In this document: piece by piece, positions 17,446-25,220 of the stretch | Position numbering within the stretch: the stretch's first letter is position 1 | How the letters are laid out: each line of letters opens with the position of its first letter | Source: an uncultured Eubacteriales bacterium | GTDB lineage: Bacteria > Bacillota > Clostridia > Oscillospirales > Butyricicoccaceae | DNA: 56,125 nt | Assembly (NCBI GenBank): GCA_905199135.1 | Contig: CAJKFC010000001.1 | Coordinates: 1 to 56,125 of the forward strand | Direction of reading: 5' to 3' | Program-made: the position numbers and the translations under genes | The notes under the pieces: model-generated | Databases searched by the model: none | Seen by the model: the letters and a program-made list of their open reading frames with translations, nothing else | Told to the model about the DNA's origin: nothing

Positions 17446-17901
17446 ATGAAAAAGCTGCGATATATCTCAAAATCCGCCGAGAGAAATCTTTTGCTGTGTC
17501 TTTTCGCCTGTTGTTTTATATATATGATCTTTACGCCCTGCCGCCACTATGCGGCGATTCGCGCCATAAAGGATTACAGAGAAAACCCTGTGGAAATCGG
17601 AAGAGAATCTTCCGTCAACGCTTTTGAAGGCAAAGACGAGGAGATTTTGAACAGGTGGTTTGACAGCTTTACGGTAAAAGGCCGGCAGGACGATCTGCCT
17701 GTGACCTGTTCTGCCGAAGTTGTTATTTGGTTTGAATCGAAAAATTATACCTCTACTGTGGTGTGCAGCGAAAATCCCGGTTATTTATATATGTGCGTAT
17801 ACAGAAAATCCGACGGAAAGGAGTTTTACCGCTTTTTGCTGAGCCACGATGAGGAGCTTTACAGTAAGGTTTGGAAAATAATATCGGAGGTGAAAAGATG
17901 A
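17446..17901 (+). CDS. Small single-pass membrane protein, paralogue family member 6
   Basis: A 151-residue paralogue. The start chosen is ATG 17446 after GGGGGTG; the frame is open further upstream but has no ribosome site there. The anchor is YISKSAERNLLLCLFACCFI and the central helix EEILNRWFDSFTV. A strand-rich stretch (SAEVVIWFESKNYTSTVVCS) and the C-terminal LSHDEELYSKVWKII signature follow. Its stop overlaps the ATG of member 7 (ATGA), so the pair is translationally coupled. It resembles members 1 and 2 most at the C-terminus. Confidence 0.75.
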   Translation: MKKLRYISKSAERNLLLCLFACCFIYMIFTPCRHYAAIRAIKDYRENPVEIGRESSVNAFEGKDEEILNRWFDSFTVKGRQDDLPVTCSAEVVIWFESKNYTSTVVCSENPGYLYMCVYRKSDGKEFYRFLLSHDEELYSKVWKIISEVKR

Positions 17902-18377
17902 CATACTTCTCAAAAAAGGTTATAAAAAACCTTATCATATGCTTTTTCGCCTGCTGGCTGATATATTTCATAGCGGGAGGGCGTTTTTTGTGGACACCCT
18001 CTCTCGCAGAAAAAATCTCGGTCTTTACCGAAGCTTCCTTTGCCCCAAAAAAGACCGAAATGACAGAGGAGGACGAAAAAGCCGTGATGGATTTTATAAA
18101 AACCATAAAACTCAAAGAGAGCGAAGGCTTTTCTCCATACCCTTACGGCAATATTGAGCTGATCATGCCCATGAGCCGTGCTGTACTGTTTTTCTGTGAC
18201 GACGAGCTTTATGTGAGCCTGACGCCGAAGGTGAGGGATTACAACTATTTGAGCTATATTTTTAAAGCCGATTTCGACGGCAGAAAAAGTCAAAGAAGTC
18301 TCGCTCATTCTCCAAAAATACCGCAAATAAAAAAGCCTCCCGACGGAGGCTTTTTATTACGAAATGAAAATCAATGA
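17898..18377 (+). CDS. Small single-pass membrane protein, paralogue family member 7 (3' frameshift)
   Basis: The ATG at 17898 overlaps the stop of member 6, with CGGAGGTG upstream. The anchor is YFSKKVIKNLIICFFACWLI and the central helix DEKAVMDFIKTIKL. After about residue 115 the frame reads into the terminator and ends at 18377 with an unrelated tail (KKPPDGGFLL). In the +1 frame from the T-run near 18260 the sequence reads TAEKVKEVSLILQKYRK and stops at 18330, exactly before the terminator. This resembles the C-terminal helix of member 3. A one-base indel has therefore broken the end, either in the genome or in the assembly. Confidence 0.65.
   Translation: MTYFSKKVIKNLIICFFACWLIYFIAGGRFLWTPSLAEKISVFTEASFAPKKTEMTEEDEKAVMDFIKTIKLKESEGFSPYPYGNIELIMPMSRAVLFFCDDELYVSLTPKVRDYNYLSYIFKADFDGRKSQRSLAHSPKIPQIKKPPDGGFLLRNENQ
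18330..18355. terminator. Bidirectional terminator between paralogue 7 and the minus-strand membrane gene
   Basis: AAAAAGCCTCC pairs with GGAGGCTTTTT around CGAC. It has A- and T-runs on both sides, as expected between convergent genes. Confidence 0.9.
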
Positions 18378-18725
18378 CATAAGCTGTGAAAAGAGGGTAA
18401 AGACCATGCTGAATGAAAAAAGTCCGCTTAAAACAAACAGCGGAAGCCTTATAAATCCGCTTCCCCTGCTCTTTTCGGCCGTCAAAAGGGAAAACAGCAC
18501 CGTCATGTTGACAAAAATCAGATAACAGTGCAGAGGCAGGGAGAAAAGTGCGAAAACCGAACGGTCTAAAGGCAGAAACAGAAGCCACAGGTGAAAAAGA
18601 TAGAGAACAAAGGAGACAAGGCATATCAGATAGCCCTTTTGAAGTCTTTGACTCTCGCTCAGACGGCGGTATCTTATCATAAAAATTATGTCTGAGAGCT
18701 TTTGAAACCTTTTGGCAGACGACAC
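18357..18725 (-). CDS. Small integral membrane protein, unknown function
   Basis: A 122-residue protein with about three to four predicted hydrophobic helices (LICLVSFVLYLFHLWLLFL, FALFSLPLHCYLIFVNMTVL, PLFVLSGLFSFSMVFTLF) and a short basic N-terminus. I chose GTG at 18725 because AAGGAG lies 8 nt before it; the GTG at 18734 would be too close to that site. There is no recognisable family motif. It converges on paralogue 7 and shares its terminator. Confidence 0.6.
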   Translation of the reverse strand: MSSAKRFQKLSDIIFMIRYRRLSESQRLQKGYLICLVSFVLYLFHLWLLFLPLDRSVFALFSLPLHCYLIFVNMTVLFSLLTAEKSRGSGFIRLPLFVLSGLFSFSMVFTLFSQLMSLIFIS

Positions 18726-18824
18726 GGCACCCACTCCTTAAAATATATACTAATGCCATTATGACACAACCGGCGAAAAATGTCAACAGCCTGTGGAAAC
18801 TTTGGATAAAATTCCGAAAATATG

Positions 18825-18852
18825 AAAAAAGCCTCCCTCGGGAGGCTTTTTT
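18825..18852. terminator. Terminator after the DUF1847 gene
   Basis: AAAAAAGCCTCCC pairs with GGGAGGCTTTTTT around a two-base loop. It sits directly 3' of the minus-strand DUF1847 gene. Confidence 0.9.
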
Positions 18853-18857
18853 GAAGG

Positions 18858-19493
18858 CTATTTGTTTTCTCCGTACAGCTTCTTTTTGTAGTAGCTGTTG
18901 GCGCAGTATACGGCGGCGAGGGGATTGTGTCCCGTGACTCTGTCCTTGACGGCGAACACCGTGACAGGGGCTTCGGCATACTTGAGAAACAGGGTGTCGT
19001 GACCGACGCACAGACCCATTATTATGTTGAAATCGGTCTTTTCCTTGTTTAAAGTCATGGCCTGACCTATGGGGTTGCACATGACTTCGTTCTCTGCGCT
19101 GCCCGAAAGGGTGTTTTCGTCCTCAACGCCTATGTCTGCTTTGGGCACGGCGCCGTTTTTGCATATGACCGACACCACCTCAAAGCCGTGGTGCTCCAAA
19201 ATCTTGGCCACCTCTCGGGCCTCGAGGGTGAGACCCTTGCAGAAAGCAAGGCAGATTTTTTTGCACTCCATGCCCTTTAAAAATTTGACTATCTCCACAA
19301 GGCGGGTGTCGACGCCGTAGCCTCCCGCCTCGGTGCATGCCGAGCGATAGGCGATGTCGTGAATATCTTTCTTTTGGTATTCTTTTAAAGCGGCGTCCTG
19401 AATATCCATATCCTTGGAGGGACAGTGGGGCAGTGTTTTGTCAAGATCCTTTGAGGTGCAGCCCATCTGGCCGCATTTTGTACAGGTATACAT
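18858..19493 (-). CDS. DUF1847-family cysteine-rich (probable metal-binding) protein
   Basis: A 211-residue soluble protein matching the DUF1847 family as I know it. The N-terminal cysteine cluster (CTKCGQMGC, then PHCPSKD) looks like a zinc or iron-sulfur site. A central segment resembles VEIVKFLKGMECKKICLAFC with a conserved-looking CNPIGQA, and IMGLCVGHDTLF and YCANSYYKKKLY lie towards the end. The biochemical function of the family is not established. AAAGGAGA precedes the ATG. Monocistronic between a terminator and the YitT promoter region. Confidence 0.8.
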   Translation of the reverse strand: MYTCTKCGQMGCTSKDLDKTLPHCPSKDMDIQDAALKEYQKKDIHDIAYRSACTEAGGYGVDTRLVEIVKFLKGMECKKICLAFCKGLTLEAREVAKILEHHGFEVVSVICKNGAVPKADIGVEDENTLSGSAENEVMCNPIGQAMTLNKEKTDFNIIMGLCVGHDTLFLKYAEAPVTVFAVKDRVTGHNPLAAVYCANSYYKKKLYGENK

Positions 19494-19670
19494 TGTTCAT
19501 TCTCCTTTGCCTTTGTCTAAATAAAGTTTACACCAAAGGGACGCTCATATCAAGAAATATTTTAAAAGTCTATAAAAGGCGGAGAGAAATCATCATTGTT
19601 AATAATTACACAAAAAGTTCTTTAAAAAGGCAAAAAAGGCAAAAAAATGTCAACTTTTTAAATTTATCCG

Positions 19671-19699
19671 TTGAGATTTAAAAAATTATATGCTATAAT
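19671..19699 (+). promoter_or_regulatory. Promoter of the yitT-like gene
   Basis: TTGAGA, 17-base spacer, TATAAT. It lies 42 nt before the ATG. The remaining 19,494-19,670 interval is AT-rich and shows no other feature. Confidence 0.7.
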
Positions 19700-19740
19700 C
19701 ATATCAGTGTATTTTATAAAATCAGAAGGAGATAATCACT

Positions 19741-20631
19741 ATGGCAGATGTCATAAAAAGCCCCAAGGTCAGAAAACTTGTGGGTGATATTTTTTGCCTT
19801 TTGGCAGGCTTTTGCAGCACGGCTTTTGCCGTCGCCTGTATCCTCACCCCCAACGGAATGACTACCAGCGGACTTTTGGGTGTGTCAAAGATTTTAGAGC
19901 AGTTTATTCACATCAACTACTCCTATCTCTACTACGGCATAAGCGTCGCCATACTGATTGCCGCCTTCTTTACTTTGGGCAAGGCGGCCTGCGCGAAAAT
20001 CGTGTGCGTAACCCTTGTATACCCCAATATCCTGCTGATTTTTGAGAACATGAAGCTCAATTTCATTCAGGACGACATGTTTTTGGCCTCGGTTTTCTTC
20101 TGCGTGTTCTACGGCTTCGGCATCGGCATAGTTTTAAGGCGCGGTTACACCTACGGCGGCACAGATACCCTTTCGGCGATACTCCAGAAAAAGGTGTTCA
20201 AAAACTTCACCGTCATCAAGATAATGCTGGTTATAGACGCCCTGATCCTTTTATCCTGCGCCTTCACCTTCAGCACGAAAATCGCCCTCTACGCCTTTAT
20301 AAACCACTTTGTCAGCAACAAGATCATGGACTATGTCATGTTCGGTCTCGGCACAAAGCTCTACAAGGTGGAGATAATCACCCCCGACTACGAAAGAGTG
20401 TGCGACTACATAATCAAGGACATCGGCCGCGGCGTCACGGTCTACAATGTGGTGGGCGCCTATACCCATGAGAGCAGGATAAAGCTTTCCTGCGTGTGTT
20501 CCCCCTCTCAGGCCATGGCCATAAAGCGCTTTTTGGCTCAAAACTCCCCCACTTCCTTTGTGGAGATGCTGCCCGTCATATCGGTATATGCCGCAGGCGG
20601 CAAGCGCTTCGCCCACCTCGAGGACGAATAA
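19741..20631 (+). CDS. YitT-family membrane protein (DUF161/DUF2179)
   Basis: A 296-residue protein with five to six N-terminal transmembrane helices (~15-180), including the family-typical LTPNGMTTSGLLGVSKILEQ and RRGYTYGGTDTLSAILQKK loops. A cytosolic C-terminal DUF2179 domain (~205-290, VYNVVGAYTHESRIKLSCVC) has a fold related to ACT/PII-like regulators. YitT proteins are widespread in Firmicutes. Their transport substrate is not settled. AGAAGGAG precedes the ATG. It is expressed alone from its own promoter. Confidence 0.88.
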   Translation: MADVIKSPKVRKLVGDIFCLLAGFCSTAFAVACILTPNGMTTSGLLGVSKILEQFIHINYSYLYYGISVAILIAAFFTLGKAACAKIVCVTLVYPNILLIFENMKLNFIQDDMFLASVFFCVFYGFGIGIVLRRGYTYGGTDTLSAILQKKVFKNFTVIKIMLVIDALILLSCAFTFSTKIALYAFINHFVSNKIMDYVMFGLGTKLYKVEIITPDYERVCDYIIKDIGRGVTVYNVVGAYTHESRIKLSCVCSPSQAMAIKRFLAQNSPTSFVEMLPVISVYAAGGKRFAHLEDE

Positions 20632-20679
20632 AGAAAAGCATAATAAAACCCCTCTGCAAAGCCCCATCCTTCCGCAAAT

Positions 20680-20720
20680 CCTAACGGAACGACATAAAAG
20701 TCGTTCCCTACGGGTGCAGG
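20680..20720. repeat. Third copy of the GTCGTTCC-type intergenic palindrome
   Basis: CTAACGGAACGACAT followed by GTCGTTCCCTACGGG matches the elements at 17275-17363, including flanking GCAAAT and GTGCAGG. It lies in the convergent gap between the YitT gene and the M24 gene. Confidence 0.75.
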
Positions 20721-20778
20721 ATCGGATAATATACTTATTCCTTATGGTTGAATTTCAAGTGTGTGCAGTTCTGATAAA

Positions 20779-20808
20779 TAAAAAACCACCCGGAGGGGTG
20801 GTTTTTTT
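20779..20808. terminator. Terminator downstream of the M24 gene
   Basis: AAAAAACCACCC pairs with GGGTGGTTTTTT (central GGAG). It can serve the minus-strand M24 gene and the convergent YitT gene. Confidence 0.85.
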
Positions 20809-20830
20809 ATTTGAGGAGTTGTCTGCAAAA

Positions 20831-22054
20831 CTATCTGTCACAGATGACCTTGTCGATGTCGGTGGGATAATAGGTGATGAGCTCAAAGCCCGTTTCGGTG
20901 ACCACCAGTGTGTCGGAAAGGCGGAAGCCGCCGAGACCCTCTACATAGAGACCGGGCTCAACGGTGAAGCACATACCGGGCTCTATAAGGCTGTCGTCGG
21001 CCACATCGAAGAAGGGGGATTCGTGTCCGCCCGTGCCTATTGAGTGGCCTGTGTGGTGACGCCAGTATTTCATCAGGTCGTTCTCCTTGAAGAACTCCAT
21101 CATGGCTTTGTCCACATCGGAGCACTTTCTGCCGGGTTTTATCTGGGAGTAGGCGGCCTTCTGAGCCTCTACGGCGTAGTTATAGAACTTCTCCTGCTCC
21201 TTGGAGGGCTCGCCGACAAACATGACTCTCTCCAGCTCGGAGGTGTAGCCCAAAACGCTGGCGCTGGCGCCCGTCACCAGAGTGTCGCCCTTTTTGAATA
21301 CAAGGCCTGCGGTGGTGGAGTGGGGGAAATAGGAGTTGGGGCCTATCTGGCCGCGGTAGCCTGCGTGGGCGCCCTTTCCGTCGTAGGAGGTCATCTTATA
21401 ACCCGGGCCCAAAGTCTTGAGCATGACCTTTGTGGCTTCGGAGGAGGCCCTTGTGGAAACCTCTATCTCGTCCTTGCCCGCCACGGTGTACTCCTGAAGC
21501 AGCATGTGGGCGAGATTGCCCCATCTTGCGCTCTCCTTCATGAGCATTATTTCAAAGGGGGATTTGTGGATCTTCATCTCGGTGATCATTCTCGGCATAA
21601 AGGTCAGCTTCATGTCGGGGAAAATCTCCGAAAGGCGGGGGCCTTTATAGCCGCTCACGGCGGGGGCTCCGTCGGCGTCGGCGCCGAGGTTTGACTTTTC
21701 GATGCCCAGTTCCTTTACAATGTCCTTCAAAAACTCCATGGGGTGGCGCTCGCCCGGATATTCGGGATAGCAGGTCACCTTGCAGTTTTTTGTGTGATGG
21801 GCGGCGTGCTCCAGCTCGAGGCGGGGCACCAGAAGTGCGCTGTCGCCTGCGGCGCGGTATATGTAGACCACGGGGCGTTCGGTCTGAATAAGGGCCGAGC
21901 CCGTAAGGTAGAAGATCGAGGAGGCCGAGAAGAAAATCATGCCCTCAAGACCCTTTTGCTCCAAAATCCTGTCGACCTTTTTGCGTCTTGCGATGAATTC
22001 GCTTTCGGGGGTTTCGGTTATGGCGCTTACCGTCACATGGGAAAGATCAAACAT
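20831..22054 (-). CDS. M24-family (Xaa-Pro peptidase/creatinase-like) protein with a degenerate metal site
   Basis: A 407-residue protein with a creatinase N-terminal domain (~1-160) and an M24 pita-bread domain (~170-400). HHTGHSIGTGGHE and FTVEPGLY are in place (the metal His and one Glu). The two usual Asp ligands, normally DxG and the D of GYxSDxTR, read VTGASASVLGYTSELER, i.e. Gly and Glu. The last Glu of RIEDT reads RLSDT. Three of five canonical ligands are thus changed. The family includes metal-free amidinohydrolases and ectoine hydrolases, so the true reaction may not be peptide cleavage. AAAGGAGG precedes the ATG. Confidence 0.75.
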   Translation of the reverse strand: MFDLSHVTVSAITETPESEFIARRKKVDRILEQKGLEGMIFFSASSIFYLTGSALIQTERPVVYIYRAAGDSALLVPRLELEHAAHHTKNCKVTCYPEYPGERHPMEFLKDIVKELGIEKSNLGADADGAPAVSGYKGPRLSEIFPDMKLTFMPRMITEMKIHKSPFEIMLMKESARWGNLAHMLLQEYTVAGKDEIEVSTRASSEATKVMLKTLGPGYKMTSYDGKGAHAGYRGQIGPNSYFPHSTTAGLVFKKGDTLVTGASASVLGYTSELERVMFVGEPSKEQEKFYNYAVEAQKAAYSQIKPGRKCSDVDKAMMEFFKENDLMKYWRHHTGHSIGTGGHESPFFDVADDSLIEPGMCFTVEPGLYVEGLGGFRLSDTLVVTETGFELITYYPTDIDKVICDR

Positions 22055-22089
22055 TGTGTTTTCCTCCTTTTTTTAATATGGATATGCAG

Positions 22090-22115
22090 AAAGAGCGCCC
22101 GAAAGGACGCTCTTT
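22090..22115. terminator. Terminator after the C-S lyase gene
   Basis: AAAGAGCG pairs with CGCTCTTT, with an inner CC/GG closed by GAAA. It is immediately 3' of the minus-strand aminotransferase gene and upstream of the M24 gene. Confidence 0.75.
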
Positions 22116-22124
22116 TACACAAAA

Positions 22125-23285
22125 TTATTTGTCGAACTCGTTGTGCAGGCGATTGAGTGCATCTTCGATGACATGCTTCGGCGTACCGATGTTCATTCTC
22201 ATGTGCATCTTGCCCTTTTCGCCGAACATGGAGCCTTCGTTCATGCCGACTCCTGCCTTCTTGCACTTCTCGGCAATTTCCTCATGGGAAAGTCCGTAAG
22301 CGGAGAAGTCGAGGAACATGAGGAATGTGGCCTCGGGTACGAAAGCCTTTATCTTGGTGTTCTTGTTGCAGTAGTCGACTACGAACTCGGCGTTCTTTCT
22401 GAGGTATACGCACAGCTCATCGACCCACTGTCCGCCGTGTGTATAGGCGGCCTCTGTGGCAAGAGTTGCCAAAAGGTCTACGCCGATGTGGAATATGTTG
22501 TAGAAGTTTTTGAGCTTGGCCATCATGGCGTCGTTCTGAACTACGAAGAAGGACGATTTGAGGCCTGCTATGTTAAAGGTCTTGGAGGGAGCGGCAACCA
22601 TGAAGCCGATCTCTTTTGCCTTTTCGTTTACTGCGAGATAGGGGATGTGCTTGCCGTTCAGGATAAGGTCGGAGTGAATCTCGTCGGAGAAGATCTTTAC
22701 ATTGTGCTTGTCGCACAGCTCCACGAGTTTTTCAAGCTCTTCTCTCGTCCAGATGCGGCCTGCGGGGTTGTGGGGAGAGCAGAGGATCATCATTGTGCAC
22801 TTGGGATCCTTGAGCTTTTCCTCGGTATCCTCCCAGTTTATGTTATACTTGAGGTTTTCGTCCTGAACAAGGTCGGATGTTACAATCTGGCGTCCGCTGT
22901 CTCTTATCGAGGCGTAGAAGGGATGATAGATGGGGGTGTGGAGAAGAACCTTTTCGCCGACATTTGTGAGAGCCCAGATGGCAAAGGTTGTGGCGGCGAC
23001 GCAGCCGGGAACGGGGACGATGTCGCCCTTGGCTATGTCAAAGTCGTTTCTCTTTTTATTCCAGTCTATAATGCTCTGATAGTATCCCTCCGGCGGGAAG
23101 AAATAGCCGTAGGTGGGGTGGGAGGCGCGCTTTGTGACAGCCTCGACTATCTCGGGCAGGCACTCAAAGTCCATATCGGCAATCCACATGGGGATTACAT
23201 CTTTGGAGCCGTAGAGCCTTTCCAAGGTGTCCCACTTTGTGCTGTTTGTATTATGACGATCCAGCAATTTGTCAAAATTGTACAT
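22125..23285 (-). CDS. PLP-dependent C-S lyase / aminotransferase, PatB/MalY type
   Basis: A 386-residue fold-type I PLP enzyme. Signatures are PMWIADMDFECLPEIVEAVT near the N-terminus, FFPPEGYY, CSPHNPAGRIWT, the SDEIHSDLIL segment (cofactor Asp) and SKTFNIAGLKSS with the Schiff-base lysine. The C-terminus ends in the PatB-like MHMRMNIGTPKHVIEDAL. PatB/MalY members cleave cystathionine and related C-S bonds, giving pyruvate, ammonia and a thiol. I start at ATG 23285, because GAAAGGG lies 8 nt before it, rather than the GTG at 23294. The gene may be co-transcribed with the M24 gene, though a hairpin separates them. Confidence 0.88.
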   Translation of the reverse strand: MYNFDKLLDRHNTNSTKWDTLERLYGSKDVIPMWIADMDFECLPEIVEAVTKRASHPTYGYFFPPEGYYQSIIDWNKKRNDFDIAKGDIVPVPGCVAATTFAIWALTNVGEKVLLHTPIYHPFYASIRDSGRQIVTSDLVQDENLKYNINWEDTEEKLKDPKCTMMILCSPHNPAGRIWTREELEKLVELCDKHNVKIFSDEIHSDLILNGKHIPYLAVNEKAKEIGFMVAAPSKTFNIAGLKSSFFVVQNDAMMAKLKNFYNIFHIGVDLLATLATEAAYTHGGQWVDELCVYLRKNAEFVVDYCNKNTKIKAFVPEATFLMFLDFSAYGLSHEEIAEKCKKAGVGMNEGSMFGEKGKMHMRMNIGTPKHVIEDALNRLHNEFDK

Positions 23286-23445
23286 ATTAAACACCCTTTC
23301 AATAATTTAAGTTATGCCTTAACAATATAATAATATAACTTTTCTTGCCCTTTGTCAATCGGCATTTTGTTTATTTGTGAAATGTTTTATTGGTTTTTTG
23401 CATAAAGGGCAGGTTATAATGAGACCGCAAGGCGGGAAAGGAGAG

Positions 23446-23700
23446 ATGAGCGTAAACGACAATATATTTTATTATCTGATAACGGCGTTTTGCGGAGTGA
23501 TGGGCTTTTTTGTAAAAAGACTTATCGAGGATCTGGACTCTCTGGGAAAAGAGCACACAAAAAGCGACGAGTTTTTCCGCAAGGAGATAGCCTCCATAAG
23601 GGACAATTACATGAAATACGAAGATTTTGTCAGGTTTCAAAGCTCCATCGACTCCAAACTGACCAAAATATACGAAATACTTGTGGGGAGACCTCTGTGA
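23446..23700 (+). CDS. Small TM/coiled-coil protein heading the phage-derived cassette
   Basis: An 84-residue protein. The start at 23446 follows AAAGGAGAG. A short N-terminal hydrophobic segment (FYYLITAFCGVMGFFV, ~8-23) precedes a charged, helical, probably coiled-coil region. The layout is reminiscent of phage XhlA-type accessory lysis proteins but reversed in order, and sequence identity is not clear. Its stop overlaps the GTG of the terminase gene (GTGA), so translation is coupled. A TATAAT at 23415-23420 may be the -10 of the cassette promoter. Confidence 0.6.
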   Translation: MSVNDNIFYYLITAFCGVMGFFVKRLIEDLDSLGKEHTKSDEFFRKEIASIRDNYMKYEDFVRFQSSIDSKLTKIYEILVGRPL

Positions 23701-25208
23701 ACGAGGCGGCATTCAAAAGCCCCGAGGAGTTCGGCAGAATATATCTGCCCCATTATTTTTCGGTGAAAAGTCCCCCTTTTCACCGTGAGATATCGAGGCT
23801 TTGGAGCAAAAAGGTGCACAAGGTGAAAAAGGGCGAAAAGGGGTTTAACGCAAGGGGCAGCAAGATAGTTTTGGCAGCCCCGAGAGGTCACGCCAAATCC
23901 ACACTTATAAGTCTGATGTGCGCCCTCCACGCCGCCCTCATGGGCTATAAGAAATACATAATCCTCATATCCGACACCGAGAGCCAGGCGGTATATTTTT
24001 TGGACAGCATAAAGCACGAGCTGACCGAAAACGAAAAGATACTGGAGGATTTCGGCGAACAGAAGGGCAAGATATGGAAAAACAACTCGGTGGTGCTCAA
24101 AAACGGCTGCCGAATAGACGCCATGGGCAGCGGACAGAAGCTGAGAGGCCGCCGCCACATCGACCGCCGCCCCGACCTCATAATCCTGGACGACATAGAG
24201 AACGACGAAGATGTGAGAAGCGCCGAAAGCCGCCGAAAACTGGCGTCGTGGTATTTTTCCGCCGTGTCAAAGGCGGGAGATTACTACACAGACATAGTCT
24301 TTGTGGGCACTGTGCTCCATAAGGACAGCCTTTTGGCAAATCTTCTGCAAAACGCCGCCTATGTCTCAAAGGTTTACAGGGCTGTCGAGAGTTTTTCTCA
24401 GAGTCCCCTTTGGGAAAAGTGGGAAAAGCTCTATCTGAATATGGCAGACCCAGACAGGGAGAGCACCGCCGACAGCTTTTTCAAAAGCCACAAAAAGGAG
24501 ATGCTTGAGGGCACAAAGGTGCTGTGGAGCGAAAAGATGCCCTATGACAGCCTTATGATGATGAGGCTCTCCGAGGGCGAGGCGGCATTTTCCGCCGAGA
24601 TGCAGAACACCCCTTCCGACCGCTCCGACGCTCTTTTTCCAAAAGAGTGGACGGGATACTACAAGGACGAGGACTTCAAAAGGGACTGCTTCGACTTTTA
24701 CGGCTACTGTGACCCGTCTCTGGGCAAGACGGCGTCTTCCGACTATTCGGCTTTAATCACCATAGCCAAAAATCGCGAGACGGGTGTCATGTATGTGGAA
24801 AACGCCGACATAGCAAGGCGCCACCCCGACGCCATTTTGGAGGACATACTCTCCCACGCCGAGAGGATAAAGAGGCTTTACGGCAAGAAATACCGTCTTT
24901 ACGGCGCCGAGGTCAACCAGTTTCAGTGGTTTTTGAAGGAACAGCTCTCCAAAGAGAGCGCAAAAAGGGGAATATATCTGCCCGTGTGCGAGGTCAGGAC
25001 GGTGTCCGACAAGATAATGCGCGTGCAGTCTCTCCAGCCCTATATAAAAAACAAATATGTGCTGTTTTCGGAGGAGCAGACGACCCTTTTAAATCAGCTT
25101 TGGGACTTTCCCTCGGGGGCATACGACGACGGCCCCGACGCTCTGGAGGGCTGTGTGTCCCTTTGCAGAAAGACCGAAACGGCATGCCTTAAAGGACTTG
25201 TAATTTAG
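23697..25208 (+). CDS. Phage terminase large subunit (TerL-like)
   Basis: The ATP-driven DNA packaging motor and nuclease of tailed phages. 503 residues from GTG 23697 (GGGGAG upstream; the long open frame further 5' overlaps the previous gene). The ATPase domain shows Walker A APRGHAKST (~60-70) and Walker B LIILDDIEND with the catalytic acid. A coupling-like segment reads TDIVFVGTVLHKDS. The RNase H-like nuclease domain has YCDPSLGKTASSDYSAL and a C-terminal DDGPDALEG, each offering metal-binding Asp. All motifs look intact, so the gene is not an obvious pseudogene. The portal gene follows after 12 nt. Confidence 0.88.
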   Translation: MNEAAFKSPEEFGRIYLPHYFSVKSPPFHREISRLWSKKVHKVKKGEKGFNARGSKIVLAAPRGHAKSTLISLMCALHAALMGYKKYIILISDTESQAVYFLDSIKHELTENEKILEDFGEQKGKIWKNNSVVLKNGCRIDAMGSGQKLRGRRHIDRRPDLIILDDIENDEDVRSAESRRKLASWYFSAVSKAGDYYTDIVFVGTVLHKDSLLANLLQNAAYVSKVYRAVESFSQSPLWEKWEKLYLNMADPDRESTADSFFKSHKKEMLEGTKVLWSEKMPYDSLMMMRLSEGEAAFSAEMQNTPSDRSDALFPKEWTGYYKDEDFKRDCFDFYGYCDPSLGKTASSDYSALITIAKNRETGVMYVENADIARRHPDAILEDILSHAERIKRLYGKKYRLYGAEVNQFQWFLKEQLSKESAKRGIYLPVCEVRTVSDKIMRVQSLQPYIKNKYVLFSEEQTTLLNQLWDFPSGAYDDGPDALEGCVSLCRKTETACLKGLVI

Positions 25209-25220
25209 AAAGGAACAGAC

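Noticed and set aside
10995..18377. Toxin-immunity (contact-dependent) interpretation of the paralogue array
   Set aside because: Tandem small membrane paralogues can be orphan immunity genes, but no toxin, Rhs/WXG100 or secretion gene is nearby. The idea is not supported beyond the repeated layout.
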